A stretch of DNA of 64,000 nt from JAWSVE01 sp050633885 (GTDB lineage Bacteria; Pseudomonadota; Gammaproteobacteria; Pseudomonadales; Cellvibrionaceae), in NCBI GenBank assembly GCA_050633885.1, contig JBOEHK010000005.1, positions 744,001 to 808,000 on the forward strand, given 5' to 3'. Shown one piece after another: positions 44,153-54,085 of this stretch; within the stretch, counting starts at the first letter, position 1, and each line of letters begins with the position of its first letter. Under the pieces are notes generated by a model. It made no database searches, was not told the DNA's origin, and worked only from the letters and a program-made list of their open reading frames with translations. Made by a program: the position numbers and the translations under genes.

Positions 44153-44594
44153 AGAAACCAGTCCTGTTCGATTCGGTCTTACGCCCTATTTGGCGTTATA
44201 CTTATCTTTATCGTAAGTCTTCGGCAGATAGTAATATGCCTCAACACAAGCTTTATACTACGCCCTAGACCTATTTAGGATTCCATCTTTGTGAAATAAA
44301 AACCAACTTGGTTAAATTGCGACGCGGTTCAAACTCTTGAAAGGGTGTTTTTCAGACCCATAATCATACCTAAGTACTTTAATTATGTATGATGTGTTCA
44401 AAAGTTTAGCTCATCTATAAAGGTTCGGACGAAGTTTACAGCAATGATAAAGAACTACGTCTCAAAACATCATAAATGGCTTTAACCAAAATAGCATAAA
44501 TTCATTGCGATCATCATGTTAGCAACGATTGTTATGTTTTTACTAGAGGTTATTCACAAAGGGCTTTTATTTACATACCAGCGGCAACTGACAA
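44153..44594. other. Divergent intergenic region between the LysM gene and def
   Basis: About 440 AT-rich bases with promoters implied for both directions. I see no RNA gene, repeat or clear operator. Confidence 0.5.
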
Positions 44595-45101
44595 ATGGCT
44601 ATATTAGATATATTAGAATTCCCCGATCCACGGCTCAGAACACAGGCAAAGCCCGTGGAAAAGGTTGATGACCGAATCCGTACTCTCATCAAAGACATGT
44701 TCGAGACCATGTACGATGCCCCCGGAATCGGCCTAGCCGCCACCCAGGTGAATGTCCACGAGCAAGTTATCGTTATCGATATTAGTGAAGACAAATCAGA
44801 GCCGTTAGTGTTTATTAACCCCGAAATAGCTGTTTTAGGGGACGAAGAAGCCGATTACGCTGAAGGTTGTTTATCCGTTCCTGGTTATTCCGAAGATGTC
44901 TCCCGCCCTACAAAAATCAAAATCAATGCGCTTAACGAGAAAGGCGAGGCCTTTGAGCTAATACCCCATGATCTATTGGCGGTTTGTGTTCAACATGAAA
45001 TCGATCATCTCAAAGGTAAGTTATTCGTTGATTACTTGTCTCCTCTGAAAAGACAAAGAATTCGCAATAAACTCGAAAAAGAACATCGAGCAAGGGCCTA
45101 A
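44595..45101 (+). CDS. def: Peptide deformylase
   Basis: 168 residues with all three motifs: GIGLAATQV, EGCLSVPG and QHEIDHLKG. The two histidines and cysteine bind the catalytic metal. It removes the formyl group from nascent proteins. It heads the classical def-fmt-rsmB-trkA series, with 76 bases before fmt. Confidence 0.97.
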   Translation: MAILDILEFPDPRLRTQAKPVEKVDDRIRTLIKDMFETMYDAPGIGLAATQVNVHEQVIVIDISEDKSEPLVFINPEIAVLGDEEADYAEGCLSVPGYSEDVSRPTKIKINALNEKGEAFELIPHDLLAVCVQHEIDHLKGKLFVDYLSPLKRQRIRNKLEKEHRARA

Positions 45102-45177
45102 ACGCTGACTTTTTTCGCATTCACTATGTAAACTTTCCGTTTTTTTGAGTTCCCATTGCTAAAAGGCCTCACGTAAC

Positions 45178-46212
45178 ATGCAACAAACTCCTCGCTTGCG
45201 ACTCATTTTTGCGGGCACACCTCTATTTGCCGCAGACCACTTGCAAGCAATAATAGACAGCCAACACGACATTGTAGCGGTCTATACCCAACCGGATAGA
45301 CCCGCAGGGCGAGGCAAAAAACTCACACCAAGCCCTGTAAAAACTTTAGCTGAGGCACACAACCTACCCATCTTACAACCCACATCATTAAAGGATGAGC
45401 ACAACCAGCAGGTGTTAGCAGATTTAAACGCTGATTTGATGATAGTAGTCGCTTACGGGCTAATCCTTCCGCAGAAGGTACTTGATACTCCTCGTTTAGG
45501 TTGCATCAATGTTCACGGCTCTCTTTTGCCCCGCTGGCGTGGTGCGGCACCCATACAAAGAGCCATAGAAGCTGGAGATACTCAAACCGGAATCACCATC
45601 ATGCAGATGGATGCTGGGCTTGATACCGGTCCCATGCTGTCAAAATCCGTTTGTGATATTTCAGATGTCGATACAACCCACTCAATGTTCGCAAAGCTCA
45701 CGACACTAGGTACTGATCTGTTGATCAAAGTCGTCAATGATCTAGCCAATGATTCATCGAGTATCACCGCAGAGGCTCAAGACAATTCTCTCGCCACTTA
45801 TGCGGAGAAGATCACCAAACAAGAAGCTATGATTAACTGGCATGAATCGGCTGATAAGGTTCACCGAAAGATTCGTGCTTTTAATCCTTTTCCTATCGCC
45901 TACAGCGAGATTGGAAATGAAAGGTTCAAGATTTATCAAGCAGTCATTGTTGGTCTCCCCGAGATAAAAGAGTCTACAACTTCTCACGTAGGCACAATTC
46001 TCTCAATAGAAGATAACGGCATAACCGTTGGTTGTGGCCCAGATCAACAGGGAAACCAAACCGCGTTACGGATTGAAGAAATTCAATTTCCGGGGAAAAA
46101 AGCCATGTCGACGAAAGCAATCTTGTTAGGCAATAAAGAACGTTTTCACATTGGCGACCAATGTCATGCTGAAGAAACAAAAATCTCTAACTCAGAAAAG
46201 ACAGCCTCTTAA
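45178..46212 (+). CDS. fmt: Methionyl-tRNA formyltransferase
   Basis: 344 residues, a little longer than the usual 315 at the C-terminus. Formyl-transfer core GLILPQKVLD...GCINVHGSLLPRWRGAAPIQRAI with the HxSLLP motif, plus MQMDAGLDTGPML. The C-terminal tRNA-binding domain follows. It formylates initiator Met-tRNA. Its stop overlaps the rsmB ATG (TAATG). Confidence 0.97.
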   Translation: MQQTPRLRLIFAGTPLFAADHLQAIIDSQHDIVAVYTQPDRPAGRGKKLTPSPVKTLAEAHNLPILQPTSLKDEHNQQVLADLNADLMIVVAYGLILPQKVLDTPRLGCINVHGSLLPRWRGAAPIQRAIEAGDTQTGITIMQMDAGLDTGPMLSKSVCDISDVDTTHSMFAKLTTLGTDLLIKVVNDLANDSSSITAEAQDNSLATYAEKITKQEAMINWHESADKVHRKIRAFNPFPIAYSEIGNERFKIYQAVIVGLPEIKESTTSHVGTILSIEDNGITVGCGPDQQGNQTALRIEEIQFPGKKAMSTKAILLGNKERFHIGDQCHAEETKISNSEKTAS

Positions 46213-47588
46213 TGGACACCCGCGCTGCTGCTGCTACGGTTATTGGTCAACTACTTCAACAAAAAGGTTCTCTTGCGAATTTAATCCCGCATTACATCAG
46301 CAAGGTGCCTCCGCAAGAACAACGTTTATTTCAAGAAATGTGTTTTGGCACCGCTCGCTGGCAACCGCAACTCAACTGTTACTTAGAACGCTTATTGGAA
46401 AAACCACTACGCAATAAGGATCAAGATATTCACGGCCTTTTATTAGTTGGTCTCTATCAATTAATCTACCTGCGAACGCCAGATCATGCCGTTTTAAATT
46501 CAACCGTTGCTGCCACCAAGCCTCTTAAAAAAATATGGGCAAAGAAATTAGTGAATGGGGTGCTGCGCCGTTTTTTAAGAGAAAAGGATACTTTGAAAGA
46601 ATCGCTCTCCGATTCAAAAAAAACGGGAGCAGTTTTTAATTATTCGCATCCACAGTGGCTAATCGACAAAATCAACACTTCATGGAAAGGCGATTCTAAC
46701 GCTATTTTTACAGCAAATAATGAACGTTCTCCTTTAACTCTTCGCATCAATAACAAAATTATTTCTCGTGATAATTATGTAAAAAAATTACAAGAACAAA
46801 ACATTGCAGCCACAAAAACCGTTTTCAGCCGAAACGGTTTAACACTCGACAAGCCGACGGATGTCACCACTCTTCCTCTGTTTGAGGAAGGAGGGTTTAG
46901 CGTCCAAGATGAATCTCCACAGCTATCTGCCGAACTGTTAGAATTAGAATCGAATTTTAGAATTTTAGATGCATGTTGCGCACCTGGTGGAAAGACATCA
47001 CATATTCTTGAACAGGATTTAGTTTACAAAAAAATAATCGGCTTAGATGTCAGTGAACAACGACTAGAAAGAACAGCAGAAAATCTGTCACGTCTTACGT
47101 TGTCTCACCCTGACATTGTCGAATTAAAAGCTGGCGATGCGAGCAATCCTGATTCATGGTGGGATGGAGAACAATTCGATCGGATCCTTTTAGATGCGCC
47201 CTGCTCTGCCACTGGCATCATCCGTCGTCAGCCCGATATAAAAATTCTGCGAACTACGGACAACGTTGCTAAGCTTGTTGATATACAAACCAATATCTTA
47301 GCGGCACTTTGGCCACTACTAAAACCCAATGGCATTTTGCTTTATGCAACCTGTTCAATCTTGCCTGATGAAAACAGCCATATTATTGAAGCGTTTCTCC
47401 AGAACACTCCTAACGCTGAGCATATTCCTATCGAGGCAGAATGGGGGATTGTGCAGCCCTATGGTCGGCAACTGTTTCCTTCGTCGAGCCATTCATCCTT
47501 TGAAGCAGGAAACGAAGAAACTCACCATCAAACAAAAAGCAATCACGACGGCTTTTATTACGCCAAACTGCGTAAAAACTCGGACTAA
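46212..47588 (+). CDS. rsmB: 16S rRNA m5C967 methyltransferase RsmB
   Basis: 458 residues: N-terminal NusB-like RNA-binding domain (RAAAATVIGQLLQQ..., GLYQLIYLRTPDHAVLNSTV) and a C-terminal SAM domain with DACCAPGGKTSHIL, LDAPCSATGIIRRQPDIK (catalytic cysteine) and ATCSILPDEN (second cysteine). It methylates C967 of 16S rRNA. Translationally coupled to fmt and followed by trkA after 75 bases. Confidence 0.96.
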   Translation: MDTRAAAATVIGQLLQQKGSLANLIPHYISKVPPQEQRLFQEMCFGTARWQPQLNCYLERLLEKPLRNKDQDIHGLLLVGLYQLIYLRTPDHAVLNSTVAATKPLKKIWAKKLVNGVLRRFLREKDTLKESLSDSKKTGAVFNYSHPQWLIDKINTSWKGDSNAIFTANNERSPLTLRINNKIISRDNYVKKLQEQNIAATKTVFSRNGLTLDKPTDVTTLPLFEEGGFSVQDESPQLSAELLELESNFRILDACCAPGGKTSHILEQDLVYKKIIGLDVSEQRLERTAENLSRLTLSHPDIVELKAGDASNPDSWWDGEQFDRILLDAPCSATGIIRRQPDIKILRTTDNVAKLVDIQTNILAALWPLLKPNGILLYATCSILPDENSHIIEAFLQNTPNAEHIPIEAEWGIVQPYGRQLFPSSSHSSFEAGNEETHHQTKSNHDGFYYAKLRKNSD

Positions 47589-47663
47589 AACAAGTAATCC
47601 TCGGCAACAATCGGTAGAATTCCCTTTTTTTAATCGGTGAGCTTTTAAGGAGCTTCATCCACG

Positions 47664-49049
47664 ATGAAAATTATTATTCTCGGCGCCGGACAAGTCGGTG
47701 GCACACTGGCTCAAAACCTTGCTAGTGAAGCTAACGATATTACCGTTGTTGATTCTAGTGAGAAAAAGCTCCGAGAGCTTCGCGATAAGCTCGATATTGG
47801 CGTCGTGTCAGGTGTTGCCTCTTATCCAGATATTTTAATGCAGGCCGGCATTCGTGATGCTGACATGTTAATTGCCGTCACAAACGACGATGAAACTAAC
47901 ATGATCGCCTGCCAAATCGCTTACAGTTTATTCCGCACTCCGACAAAAATTGCTCGCATTCGTTCTCAGGCTTACCTTTCACAAAAAGATTTATTTCGTA
48001 ACGATGCGATTCCTATCGACGTTCTTATCAGCCCAGAGCAATTAGTCTCAGATTATATCTATCGGTTAATTGAACACCCTGGCGCCCTGCAGGTGGTTGA
48101 TTTTGCTGGGGGTGAAGTGCAGCTCGTCGCAGTCAGAGCTTATTATGGCGGTCCACTAGTCGGCCAAGAATTACGCTTTTTAAGACAACACATGCCCTCG
48201 GTTGATACACGCGTTGCCGCCATCTTTAGACGCGACCGCGCTATCATGCCAATGGGAACAACCGTCATTGAAGCTGATGACGAAGTTTTTTTCATTGCCG
48301 CAAAATCTGATATTCGTGCGGTAATGAGTGAACTGCGTCGACTCGAATCCAATTACAAACGCATCACCATCGCAGGCGGCGGCAATATTGGTTTACGGCT
48401 CGCTCGCGGGCTCGAATCAAAATATTCTGTCAGAGTCATTGAGCGCAACGCAGCACGCTGCGAACAATTATCAGAGCAACTTACTCGCGCCATCGTGTTA
48501 CAAGGGAGCGCGTCTGATCAAAATCTATTACTCGAAGAAAACATTGAAGACACCGATGTGTTTTTAGCGCTCACAAACGATGACGAAGCCAACATCATGT
48601 CATCAATGCTCGCCAAACAATTAGGTGCGCGCAAAGTGATGACACTAATCAACAACACCGCCTATGTCGACTTAGTGCAGGGCGGTGAAATTGATATCGC
48701 CATCTCCCCACAGCTCACAACGATTGGTAGTTTGTTGACCCATGTTCGTCGTGGCGACATGGTGAATGTGCATTCATTAAGACGCGGTGCAGCCGAAGCA
48801 ATTGAAGTCATTGCACACGGCGATGAAAAATCTTCTCGCGTTGTTGGCCGAGCAATTGAAGATATTGATTTACCTGAAGGTGCAAATATCGGTGCAATTG
48901 TTCGAGAAAAAGACGACAAGAGCGAAGTCATTATTGCTCACGATGATGTCGTCGTTGAAACTGGCGATCACGTGATTTTATTTTTAGTCGACAAAAAATT
49001 CACTCGTGATATCGAAAAACTATTTCAAGTTGGCTTTAGTTTTTTCTAG
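47664..49049 (+). CDS. trkA: Trk potassium uptake regulator TrkA
   Basis: 461 residues with two tandem RCK modules. The first NAD-binding site is IIILGAGQVGGTLAQNL, the second ITIAGGGNIGLRLARGL, each followed by a TrkA-C domain. It is a cytoplasmic ring protein that gates TrkH in response to nucleotides. Preceded by AAGGAG at good spacing and followed by trkH after 63 bases. Confidence 0.97.
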   Translation: MKIIILGAGQVGGTLAQNLASEANDITVVDSSEKKLRELRDKLDIGVVSGVASYPDILMQAGIRDADMLIAVTNDDETNMIACQIAYSLFRTPTKIARIRSQAYLSQKDLFRNDAIPIDVLISPEQLVSDYIYRLIEHPGALQVVDFAGGEVQLVAVRAYYGGPLVGQELRFLRQHMPSVDTRVAAIFRRDRAIMPMGTTVIEADDEVFFIAAKSDIRAVMSELRRLESNYKRITIAGGGNIGLRLARGLESKYSVRVIERNAARCEQLSEQLTRAIVLQGSASDQNLLLEENIEDTDVFLALTNDDEANIMSSMLAKQLGARKVMTLINNTAYVDLVQGGEIDIAISPQLTTIGSLLTHVRRGDMVNVHSLRRGAAEAIEVIAHGDEKSSRVVGRAIEDIDLPEGANIGAIVREKDDKSEVIIAHDDVVVETGDHVILFLVDKKFTRDIEKLFQVGFSFF

Positions 49050-49112
49050 TACTATTCAATGAATAAAACAGTGTCATCATCACATCCATTAAATACTATT
49101 TAGACGACTTTT

Positions 49113-50561
49113 ATGCATCCAGCCATTATTTCAAGAGTTCTTGGAATCCTGTTAGTCATTTACAGTATTGCGCTGGTGCCGCCTGTGATTGTCTCTTTGA
49201 TTTTTAAAGACAATGCGCACTTTGCTTTTCTCATCACCATCGGTATTACATTATCCTCAGGGTTTTTCTTATGGTCTCTTGCTAGGCATAAACGGCAAGA
49301 CCTTAGAACGCGCGATGGCTTCGTCGTTACCGCTTTATTCTGGACCGTTCTCGGTTTATTCGGGTCACTTCCTTTCATGTTAGCCGAAGCTCCCGGCTTA
49401 AGTTTTTCGGATGCCGTTTTTGAATCGCTTTCGGGTTTAACCACAACCGGAGCAACCGTTATCACCGGTTTAGATTATTTACCTGAATCCATTTTGCTTT
49501 ATCGGCAATTATTACAATGGCTTGGTGGTATCGGGATTATTGTTATCGCGATGGCGATTTTACCCATGCTTGGCATTGGTGGTATGCAGTTATATCGGGC
49601 TGAAACGCCTGGACCGGTAAAAGACACTAAACTGACACCACGTATTAAAGAAACCGCCAATGCACTTATTTTTATTTATGTGGGACTCACTATTTTATGT
49701 TGTGCTGCTTATTGGTATGCCGGCATGTCTTTTTTTGACGCGATTTGTCACGCATTTTCTACCGTAGCGATTGGTGGGTTTTCGACACACGATGCCAGCA
49801 TCGGTTATTTTGATAGCCCCAGCATCATGATTGTCGCCATGATTTTTATGTTTTTTTCAGGGATAAATTTCGCGTTACACTTTTTCGCTTGGAACAGTCG
49901 CAGTTTAAAACAATATTTTTTCGATCCCGAATGTAAGTTTTATGCTTACTGCATAGCAATCGGCTTAGTCACAACAGCCGGATATTTATTTTACAGCGGT
50001 ACTTATGGCGTAAAAGATAGTCTATTACTAGGCAGCTTTGAACTGGTATCCATAGTGACGACTACAGGCTTTGGCGCGACCGACTTTAATGCGTGGCCTA
50101 GCTTCTTACCATTCATGTTATTTTTTGGCGCTTTTATGGGTGGCTGTGCCGGTTCAACGGGCGGCGGCATGAAAGTTATTCGCGTTCTATTAGTTTGCAA
50201 ACAAGCCGTTCGCGAAATGCATCGGTTAATACACCCTAATGCCGTAATTCCCATTAAGATAGGAAACAAACCCGTCTCTGATCGTGTTGTTGATGCCGTT
50301 TGGGGATTTTTTGCCGCTTATGTTTTTGTCTTCGTTGCCATGTTTTTATTATTAATGGCAGCAGGTTTAGATTTTACGACAGCCTTTTCAGCGGTTGCCG
50401 CTTGTATTAATAACCTTGGCCCTGGTATGGGCGATGTGGCTTTTCACTATGGAAACATCCCCGTTTTTGCAAAATGGGTGTTGTGTTTTGCTATGTTATT
50501 AGGACGACTTGAAGTGTTTACATTACTCGTTTTATTTTCACCGATGTTTTGGCGACGATAA
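49113..50561 (+). CDS. trkH: Trk potassium transporter subunit TrkH
   Basis: 482 residues, polytopic. Selectivity-filter-like segments occur in the SKT pattern: LSGLTTTGATVITG, AFSTVAIGGFSTHDAS, SIVTTTGFGATDFN and ACINNLGPGMG. Also GGIGIIVIAMAILPMLGIGGMQLYRAE and FMGGCAGSTGGGMKVIR. It forms the K+ channel controlled by TrkA. The trkA-trkH adjacency is a clear functional pair; in many relatives trkH is elsewhere. Confidence 0.96.
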   Translation: MHPAIISRVLGILLVIYSIALVPPVIVSLIFKDNAHFAFLITIGITLSSGFFLWSLARHKRQDLRTRDGFVVTALFWTVLGLFGSLPFMLAEAPGLSFSDAVFESLSGLTTTGATVITGLDYLPESILLYRQLLQWLGGIGIIVIAMAILPMLGIGGMQLYRAETPGPVKDTKLTPRIKETANALIFIYVGLTILCCAAYWYAGMSFFDAICHAFSTVAIGGFSTHDASIGYFDSPSIMIVAMIFMFFSGINFALHFFAWNSRSLKQYFFDPECKFYAYCIAIGLVTTAGYLFYSGTYGVKDSLLLGSFELVSIVTTTGFGATDFNAWPSFLPFMLFFGAFMGGCAGSTGGGMKVIRVLLVCKQAVREMHRLIHPNAVIPIKIGNKPVSDRVVDAVWGFFAAYVFVFVAMFLLLMAAGLDFTTAFSAVAACINNLGPGMGDVAFHYGNIPVFAKWVLCFAMLLGRLEVFTLLVLFSPMFWRR

Positions 50562-50598
50562 TTTTTCATTCATAAAAACCATTAAGAATGTGCATTGT

Positions 50599-50748
50599 AT
50601 GCTTAGATTATTTTTAGTACTGACTCTAGTTCTCTTAGTCATCTATATTGTCTGGAAACTGAAACACTACCTTCTTGATGATAAGAAAAGCGACTCATCT
50701 CAACCAGAAACAAAACACATTGACCAAAAAGATGATAAACCTCAATAA
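50599..50748 (+). CDS. Small single-pass membrane protein
   Basis: 49 residues from the ATG at 50599: a membrane helix (LRLFLVLTLVLLVIYIVWKL) at the N-terminus and a charged, Lys/Asp/Gln-rich tail. It is 14 bases upstream of the SPFH gene on the same strand, suggesting co-transcription. Family not recognised. A longer frame exists upstream into trkH, but the ATG here is the natural start. Confidence 0.6.
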   Translation: MLRLFLVLTLVLLVIYIVWKLKHYLLDDKKSDSSQPETKHIDQKDDKPQ

Positions 50749-50762
50749 AAGGATTCAAAATC

Positions 50763-52013
50763 ATGGCTAGAAAAATTCCCGCAAAAGCTTTTTTGCTTGG
50801 CTTTCTGTTTATTGGCGTACTGGCCATTTTATTCATGGCATTCGGCATCAATAACGCTGGCCATAGAACCGTTGTGCAATACCCGACCGGCACACTCTAT
50901 GTGAAATTCTCTCCCGGCATTTTTCCACAGTGGTTTGGCACCGCGACGATTTATAATGACGTAATCACTTTTGACTACGACAAAACAGAATCCGATGTCG
51001 GTTCTTCTTTAAGCCAAATGGGTATCTCTGTTCGCTACCAAGACGGTGGTACAGGAACCGTGTATGGAAAAGCGCGGTTTTCTTTGCCTAGTGACGAAGA
51101 CACCATGTTACATCTGCACAAAGCGTTTCGATCCAATCAAGGTGTTTCACAAAAACTCATCAAATCTGTTACCGAAGAAGGCATGAACTTAACCGCTGGT
51201 TTAATGAGTTCGGAAGAAGCCTATGCAGAGAAAAGAAGTATCTTTACGCAATGGGCAAGCCAACAAATTTCTGATGGTAAGTTTCAAACAAAACTTGAAA
51301 AAATTAGTACCGTCGATGAAAGCACGCAAAAAACGGTTACAAAAAATGTACCTGTTATCAGCTACGGTCCAAATGGATTACCGGTTCATATCGATAGCGA
51401 TTTAGCAGACTACGGCATCACCGTTAATGGTTTTCAAATTACCGATTGGGATTTTGAACCAAAAACACTGCAACAAATTGCGACAAAACGTGAAGCGACT
51501 ATGGCTATCATCACCGCGATTGCCAATGCAGAACGTGCAAAACAAGATGCGATTACCTCAGAAGAACAAGGTAAAGCCAACGTGATGACCGCGAAATATC
51601 AAAAAGAAGTTGAAAAAGAAAAGGCCGTTGTTGATGCACAAAGAGAAAAAGAAGTAGCTGTTATTGCCGCAGAAAGAAGTGTAGAAGTTGCACGTCAACA
51701 AAAACTCGAGGCTGAACAAAAGAAATTGGCCGCTGTTGAATACAAACAAGAACAACAACTACGAGGTGAAGGTGATGGCGCTTACAAACGTTTAGTCATC
51801 GAAGCCGATGGTGCGCTCGCACAAAAGCTCGCTACCTATGAACGGGTTATGGAACGTTATGCACAAGCCATCGAAAAACAAAAATGGGTGCCTGAAGTTC
51901 AAATGGGAGGCAGCGACGCCAGTAATGGCGGATCCAACGCAATGACATTAATTGAAATGATGAGTGTTAAAGCGGCCAAAGATTTAGCGTTAGATATGAG
52001 TGTTAAAAAATAA
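50763..52013 (+). CDS. SPFH/Band 7 domain membrane protein
   Basis: 416 residues: N-terminal membrane helix (AFLLGFLFIGVLAILFMAFGI), a beta-rich SPFH-like domain to about residue 230 and a long coiled coil (EQGKANVMTAKYQKEVEKEK and following, about 260-340) like those of prohibitin/flotillin/HflK proteins. These form membrane scaffolds. RBS AAAGGA is visible. A strong terminator follows. It is probably co-expressed with the small membrane protein before it. Confidence 0.82.
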   Translation: MARKIPAKAFLLGFLFIGVLAILFMAFGINNAGHRTVVQYPTGTLYVKFSPGIFPQWFGTATIYNDVITFDYDKTESDVGSSLSQMGISVRYQDGGTGTVYGKARFSLPSDEDTMLHLHKAFRSNQGVSQKLIKSVTEEGMNLTAGLMSSEEAYAEKRSIFTQWASQQISDGKFQTKLEKISTVDESTQKTVTKNVPVISYGPNGLPVHIDSDLADYGITVNGFQITDWDFEPKTLQQIATKREATMAIITAIANAERAKQDAITSEEQGKANVMTAKYQKEVEKEKAVVDAQREKEVAVIAAERSVEVARQQKLEAEQKKLAAVEYKQEQQLRGEGDGAYKRLVIEADGALAQKLATYERVMERYAQAIEKQKWVPEVQMGGSDASNGGSNAMTLIEMMSVKAAKDLALDMSVKK

Positions 52014-52022
52014 TGGCCTATC

Positions 52023-52056
52023 TCATTGGAGCCATTTGGCTCCAATGATTATTTTT
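52023..52056 (+). terminator. Terminator after the SPFH gene
   Basis: 11-base perfect stem TCATTGGAGCC/GGCTCCAATGA (52023-52033 / 52038-52048), loop ATTT, followed by TTATTTTT on the plus strand. Confidence 0.88.
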
Positions 52057-52314
52057 CTACTGGATTTTATGTATTTCATTTAAAATAAAACCTTCTACTG
52101 CCCCATCTGTTTCTTCCATGTATATTTTTAGATGTTTATTGTTCATATGAGTTTGCCACAACTCTCTCGATTCCCAATTTTCACAGAACAAAAAGACCCC
52201 AGCATTTTCATTATCTTGATGTAAATCGTATTATAAACAACCTTCCTCTTTTCGCGTAGGCTCAATAAGTCTTAACAACGCCGTTTTCTGGATGTTACTT
52301 TCAGACATATCCAT
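52057..52314 (-). pseudogene. Decayed ABM-domain (YgiN-like) monooxygenase
   Basis: Reading the minus strand from ATG 52314, the frame gives ALLRLIEPTRKEEGCL, then a TAA at 52231-52233, then YDLHQDNENAGVFLFCENWES and RELWQTHMNNKHLKIYMEET, ending near 52057. This is the signature of small antibiotic-biosynthesis-monooxygenase-fold (putative quinol monooxygenase) proteins, in which the position of the stop is normally a glutamine or similar (one C-to-T change in CAA would create it). The first strand of the domain is also missing or diverged. It should be inactive unless the stop is suppressed. Confidence 0.8.
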
Positions 52315-52690
52315 TGTATTTTTCCTGGTAAGGTTAGCAATAGCGATTCTAACGTAATGACAATGATCGATATGTTGAGCTTTTAAAAAATATTTTTATC
52401 TCTGTTGCTACACTACATGTTAAATTCTCAACTATCCCAAACTTTTAGCCCTACTGATGTTACATAGACACTAGATTTATTTAGCTTTCCCCACAAAGTA
52501 ATTACGCTTAGTTTAATTGATGTATTAGCAATTTGTGCTCAGATTCACAAAAAAGATAAATTAACCTAATATCTTTACGCTAAACTCAAAATTTTACATT
52601 CCCTCTCTGAAACTAGCTTAACAAATAGTGCTATATTACGACTCTCATGGAAGCAGTATTTTCCCCCTATTAGATAAAAAGGACTTTAAA
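52315..52690. other. AT-rich intergenic region before the three-gene cassette
   Basis: About 375 bases of low-complexity AT-rich sequence. It should contain the promoter for the cassette, and possibly eroded upstream sequence of the ABM pseudogene. No specific site is convincing. Confidence 0.5.
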
Positions 52691-53701
52691 ATGGCTATCC
52701 CTGTAAAGCTACTTGATACTCAACCCCGTAATTTAAATATCGGCGGGCATCCATTAGAAATTAGATCTGGTCAGATCAAGCAATTCCAACCATTCAATAC
52801 CAAAACAATTCTTAGGATTAATAATTTTGTTTGGGCAAATACACCTATCCAATCTGGAAAAACTTTTTTAACATCTCAAGGCTCCCGCTTAGTCTTAGAG
52901 GCTAATTCTAACCGAGTTATCTATATTATTACTCAAACTAATACAGCTAATCTCCACAAAGTTTTCTTTCAACCATCAAATGGCTTTATTAATGATGTAA
53001 TATCATACCCATTTGAACAAGCTGGACGAAACCTACAAGCAACAAAAAAAATTGCTGAATACGAAATCCAAATACTTATCGGAGCACTATCTACTCTAGG
53101 ATGGACAGGCTTTTTATCTGTTATTGGTGTAGACCTGTTTCAATTCTTTATTAACAACAAAGATAAGTTTTCCTATTACGTTGATGTTGTTCAAGCTTGC
53201 TTTAAAGCAAACTCAGATTTAAAACAATACGCGCCTACTTTACGAAAAAAACTAATCCGTTCAACAATTTTTATTGCGCTTGAAGGCTCAGATCTTGCAG
53301 TATCCAATAATGGTGAAATTATTGGCAAGCTCGGCGAAGCCGCCATTGAAGACCCTAATATTGCCGGTCGAGGTGTAGGAATTATTGTGAGCAAGTTATC
53401 TATTAATATTTTAGATGGGCGTATAAGTGTTTTATCTGCTCTTTGGACCGTCCTCTTAACATTTTCTACAAAAGCTGCTTCTGCCTTACCTGGCGCAGTT
53501 AGCAATATAAAAAATGAAGTCCAAGAATTAAGCCTTAATGATAAAACCAAACTTGCTAACGAAATCCTACTCCTCATTTCTAGATCTGATATTAATTTGA
53601 ATAAAGAAGAAGCTTTACTTATTGCCGATGAAATATCTGAACATCCAACAGAACTCAAAAATATAATTTCGCAACTTTCAGAAGCTTTTAGTAAAAATTA
53701 A
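52691..53701 (+). CDS. Hypothetical protein with hydrophobic segments; candidate membrane-acting effector
   Basis: 336 residues from ATG 52691, preceded by AAAAGGAC (52677-52684); the frame opens at 52628 but without a ribosome site. Residues 1-110 are beta-rich (SGQIKQFQPF, TFLTSQGSRLVLEANSNRVIYIIT). Two long hydrophobic stretches follow, IQILIGALSTLGWTGFLSVI and, near 255-285, ISVLSALWTVLLTFSTKAAS, then a helical tail with LNKEEALLIADEI. No signal peptide and no recognised family. Base composition is visibly AT-richer than flanking core genes. It heads a cassette with a lipoprotein and a multi-pass membrane protein, like effector-immunity pairs, but this is only a hypothesis. Confidence 0.65.
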   Translation: MAIPVKLLDTQPRNLNIGGHPLEIRSGQIKQFQPFNTKTILRINNFVWANTPIQSGKTFLTSQGSRLVLEANSNRVIYIITQTNTANLHKVFFQPSNGFINDVISYPFEQAGRNLQATKKIAEYEIQILIGALSTLGWTGFLSVIGVDLFQFFINNKDKFSYYVDVVQACFKANSDLKQYAPTLRKKLIRSTIFIALEGSDLAVSNNGEIIGKLGEAAIEDPNIAGRGVGIIVSKLSINILDGRISVLSALWTVLLTFSTKAASALPGAVSNIKNEVQELSLNDKTKLANEILLLISRSDINLNKEEALLIADEISEHPTELKNIISQLSEAFSKN

Positions 53702-53713
53702 TTAAGGGAAATT

Positions 53714-54079
53714 ATGAAAATCTCCAATGCTTTTATAAAAAAATTTATATTTCTTTCAATTTTCGCATTTACTTATGGATGTTCTAATAATACAAAAAAT
53801 GTTTCTACCAACTATAAACTAGAGGCTGAAGAACTTTGTAATGTTTTCAATCCAGAAAACTGGGATGATGAAACTATCGGCATGGAACCAATGGATGTTC
53901 AAAATTTATTATCACAAAAAATTTATGAGGCAGTTCAGTCAGAAGAAATGGTTAGTCTTATAAATTCCCTTCCTTCGCTGCCTGTTAACAAAAGATATGA
54001 GTACTACATAAATTCTGTTACTAATTTAACTGGTCAAAAAATTGAATGCTCAGACTTAAATAACTATTTTTCATTTTAA
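53714..54079 (+). CDS. Putative small lipoprotein of the cassette
   Basis: 121 residues. N-terminal signal with lipobox (FIFLSIFAFTYGC, cysteine at residue 23), so the mature protein is probably lipid-anchored in the envelope. The rest is acidic and helical with two further cysteines (ELCNVF, IECSDLN). RBS AAGGGA precedes the ATG by about 7 bases, 12 bases after the upstream stop, so it is co-transcribed with the 336-residue gene. Family not recognised. Confidence 0.7.
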   Translation: MKISNAFIKKFIFLSIFAFTYGCSNNTKNVSTNYKLEAEELCNVFNPENWDDETIGMEPMDVQNLLSQKIYEAVQSEEMVSLINSLPSLPVNKRYEYYINSVTNLTGQKIECSDLNNYFSF

Positions 54080-54085
54080 AAAATC

